From Galeopsis tetrahit (lineage: Eukaryota > Streptophyta > Magnoliopsida > Lamiales > Lamiaceae): a stretch of DNA of 64,000 nucleotides. The DNA lies in the NCBI GenBank assembly GCA_963675135.1, contig OY776122.1, forward strand, positions 20,586,881 to 20,650,880, written 5' to 3'. The position numbers were made by a program, and so were the translations under genes. Position 1 is the first letter of the stretch. Every line of letters starts with the position of its first letter. Of this stretch, positions 63,586 through 64,000 are shown piece by piece. The notes under the pieces were generated by a model, which was not told the DNA's origin, searched no databases, and saw only the letters and a list, made by a program, of their open reading frames with translations.

Positions 63586-64000
63586 CAACCCTTAAGAACC
63601 TGAAATTGCTCATATTGTATATCATTTGTTTTAGGCAAAGTGGTTAAGCAAATTATAAGCTTGAACCATTAGTTGGATACACTTCAAAAACCCCAAACCC
63701 TCTCCGAAAGGTTAAAGTTTTTGAAACCCTCAAAAGTGCAAGTGCTTACAATCACTTGTGGAGACCGTAGCTGTTAGGACGGCTCAGATCTCAAAGTCCT
63801 ATCCTTGGGACTATAAAGGTCAAGACCCTTGTAATTTGTGGTAAATTAAAGGGATTAAACATCACGTTAGGACGTGAGAGTGGACGTAGGATCGTATATC
63901 CGAACCACTATAAACCTGGTGTTATTTACTTACTGCACTTTACATTTTGTCATTTCATTAACTATTATATAGTGCATACTGTGATTTCAACATTCTTCAA
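63586..64000 (-). repeat. Large inverted repeat, right arm (about 415 bp, may continue past the window)
   Basis: Reverse complement of 62,429-62,837, starting CAACCCTTAAGAACCTG and ending CAACATTCTTCAA at the window edge. It keeps the full TACGTCCACTCTCAC segment that is shortened in the left arm. The conserved LTR block is on the minus strand here. Confidence 0.88.

Overview
The window is almost entirely satellite DNA, most likely from a flowering-plant nuclear genome. I infer this from a 157/158-bp tandem monomer (the nucleosome-sized range common for plant satellites), interrupted by TG...CA-bounded sequences that look like LTRs of plant LTR retrotransposons. I see no protein-coding gene, tRNA, rRNA or CRISPR. 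The short open frames are by-products of the tandem repeat or lie in LTR-like sequence.

Layout. 1-48,528: head-to-tail array of about 308 monomers, continuing beyond the left edge. 48,529-50,069: a 1,541-bp solo LTR-like element flanked by the 5-bp target duplication CCTCC. 50,070-54,795: about 30 monomers. 54,796-56,336: second copy of the same LTR, same target site and duplication. 56,337-58,543: about 14 monomers. 58,544-60,052: third, more diverged and shorter (1,509 bp) copy, again at the same site. 60,053-61,188: about 7 monomers. 61,189-62,143: about 6 diverged monomers in the opposite orientation, including a 52-bp remnant. 62,144-64,000: related LTR-like DNA whose parts form a large inverted repeat (arms about 410 bp, loop 748 bp), running off the right edge.

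Monomer. Numbered from TCAATTGTGTCGAG, the conserved blocks are GAATTTGAGGCCTCGGGTG (24-42), GACGTCGTCGCCCATAGCC (53-71), GTTTTTACAAAGTTTTCAG (96-114) and CACTGAATTGGCCATAGAA (139-157). A typical copy is about 50% GC. Two main types often alternate, giving a 315-bp dimer: one has CAAATTGCGC and CCCGGG, the other CAAACTTGCGC and CCCAGG. The alternation is often broken.

Higher-order structure. Longer units are stacked on the dimer: 5-mer (786-788 bp), 7-mer (1,100 bp), 9-mer (1,417 bp), a 40-monomer unit of 6,292 bp (28,245-40,777) with nested 2.1-kb blocks, and a 6,267-bp unit (44,540-58,253) made of 30 monomers plus one solo LTR. In the last, a transposon remnant has become part of the satellite's repeating unit. 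The inverted and diverged monomers at the right, followed by other sequence, suggest that the array edge is near. Whether the array is centromeric, pericentromeric or subtelomeric cannot be decided from the sequence. Comparisons were made by eye, so repeat boundaries are good to tens of bases and identities are estimates.
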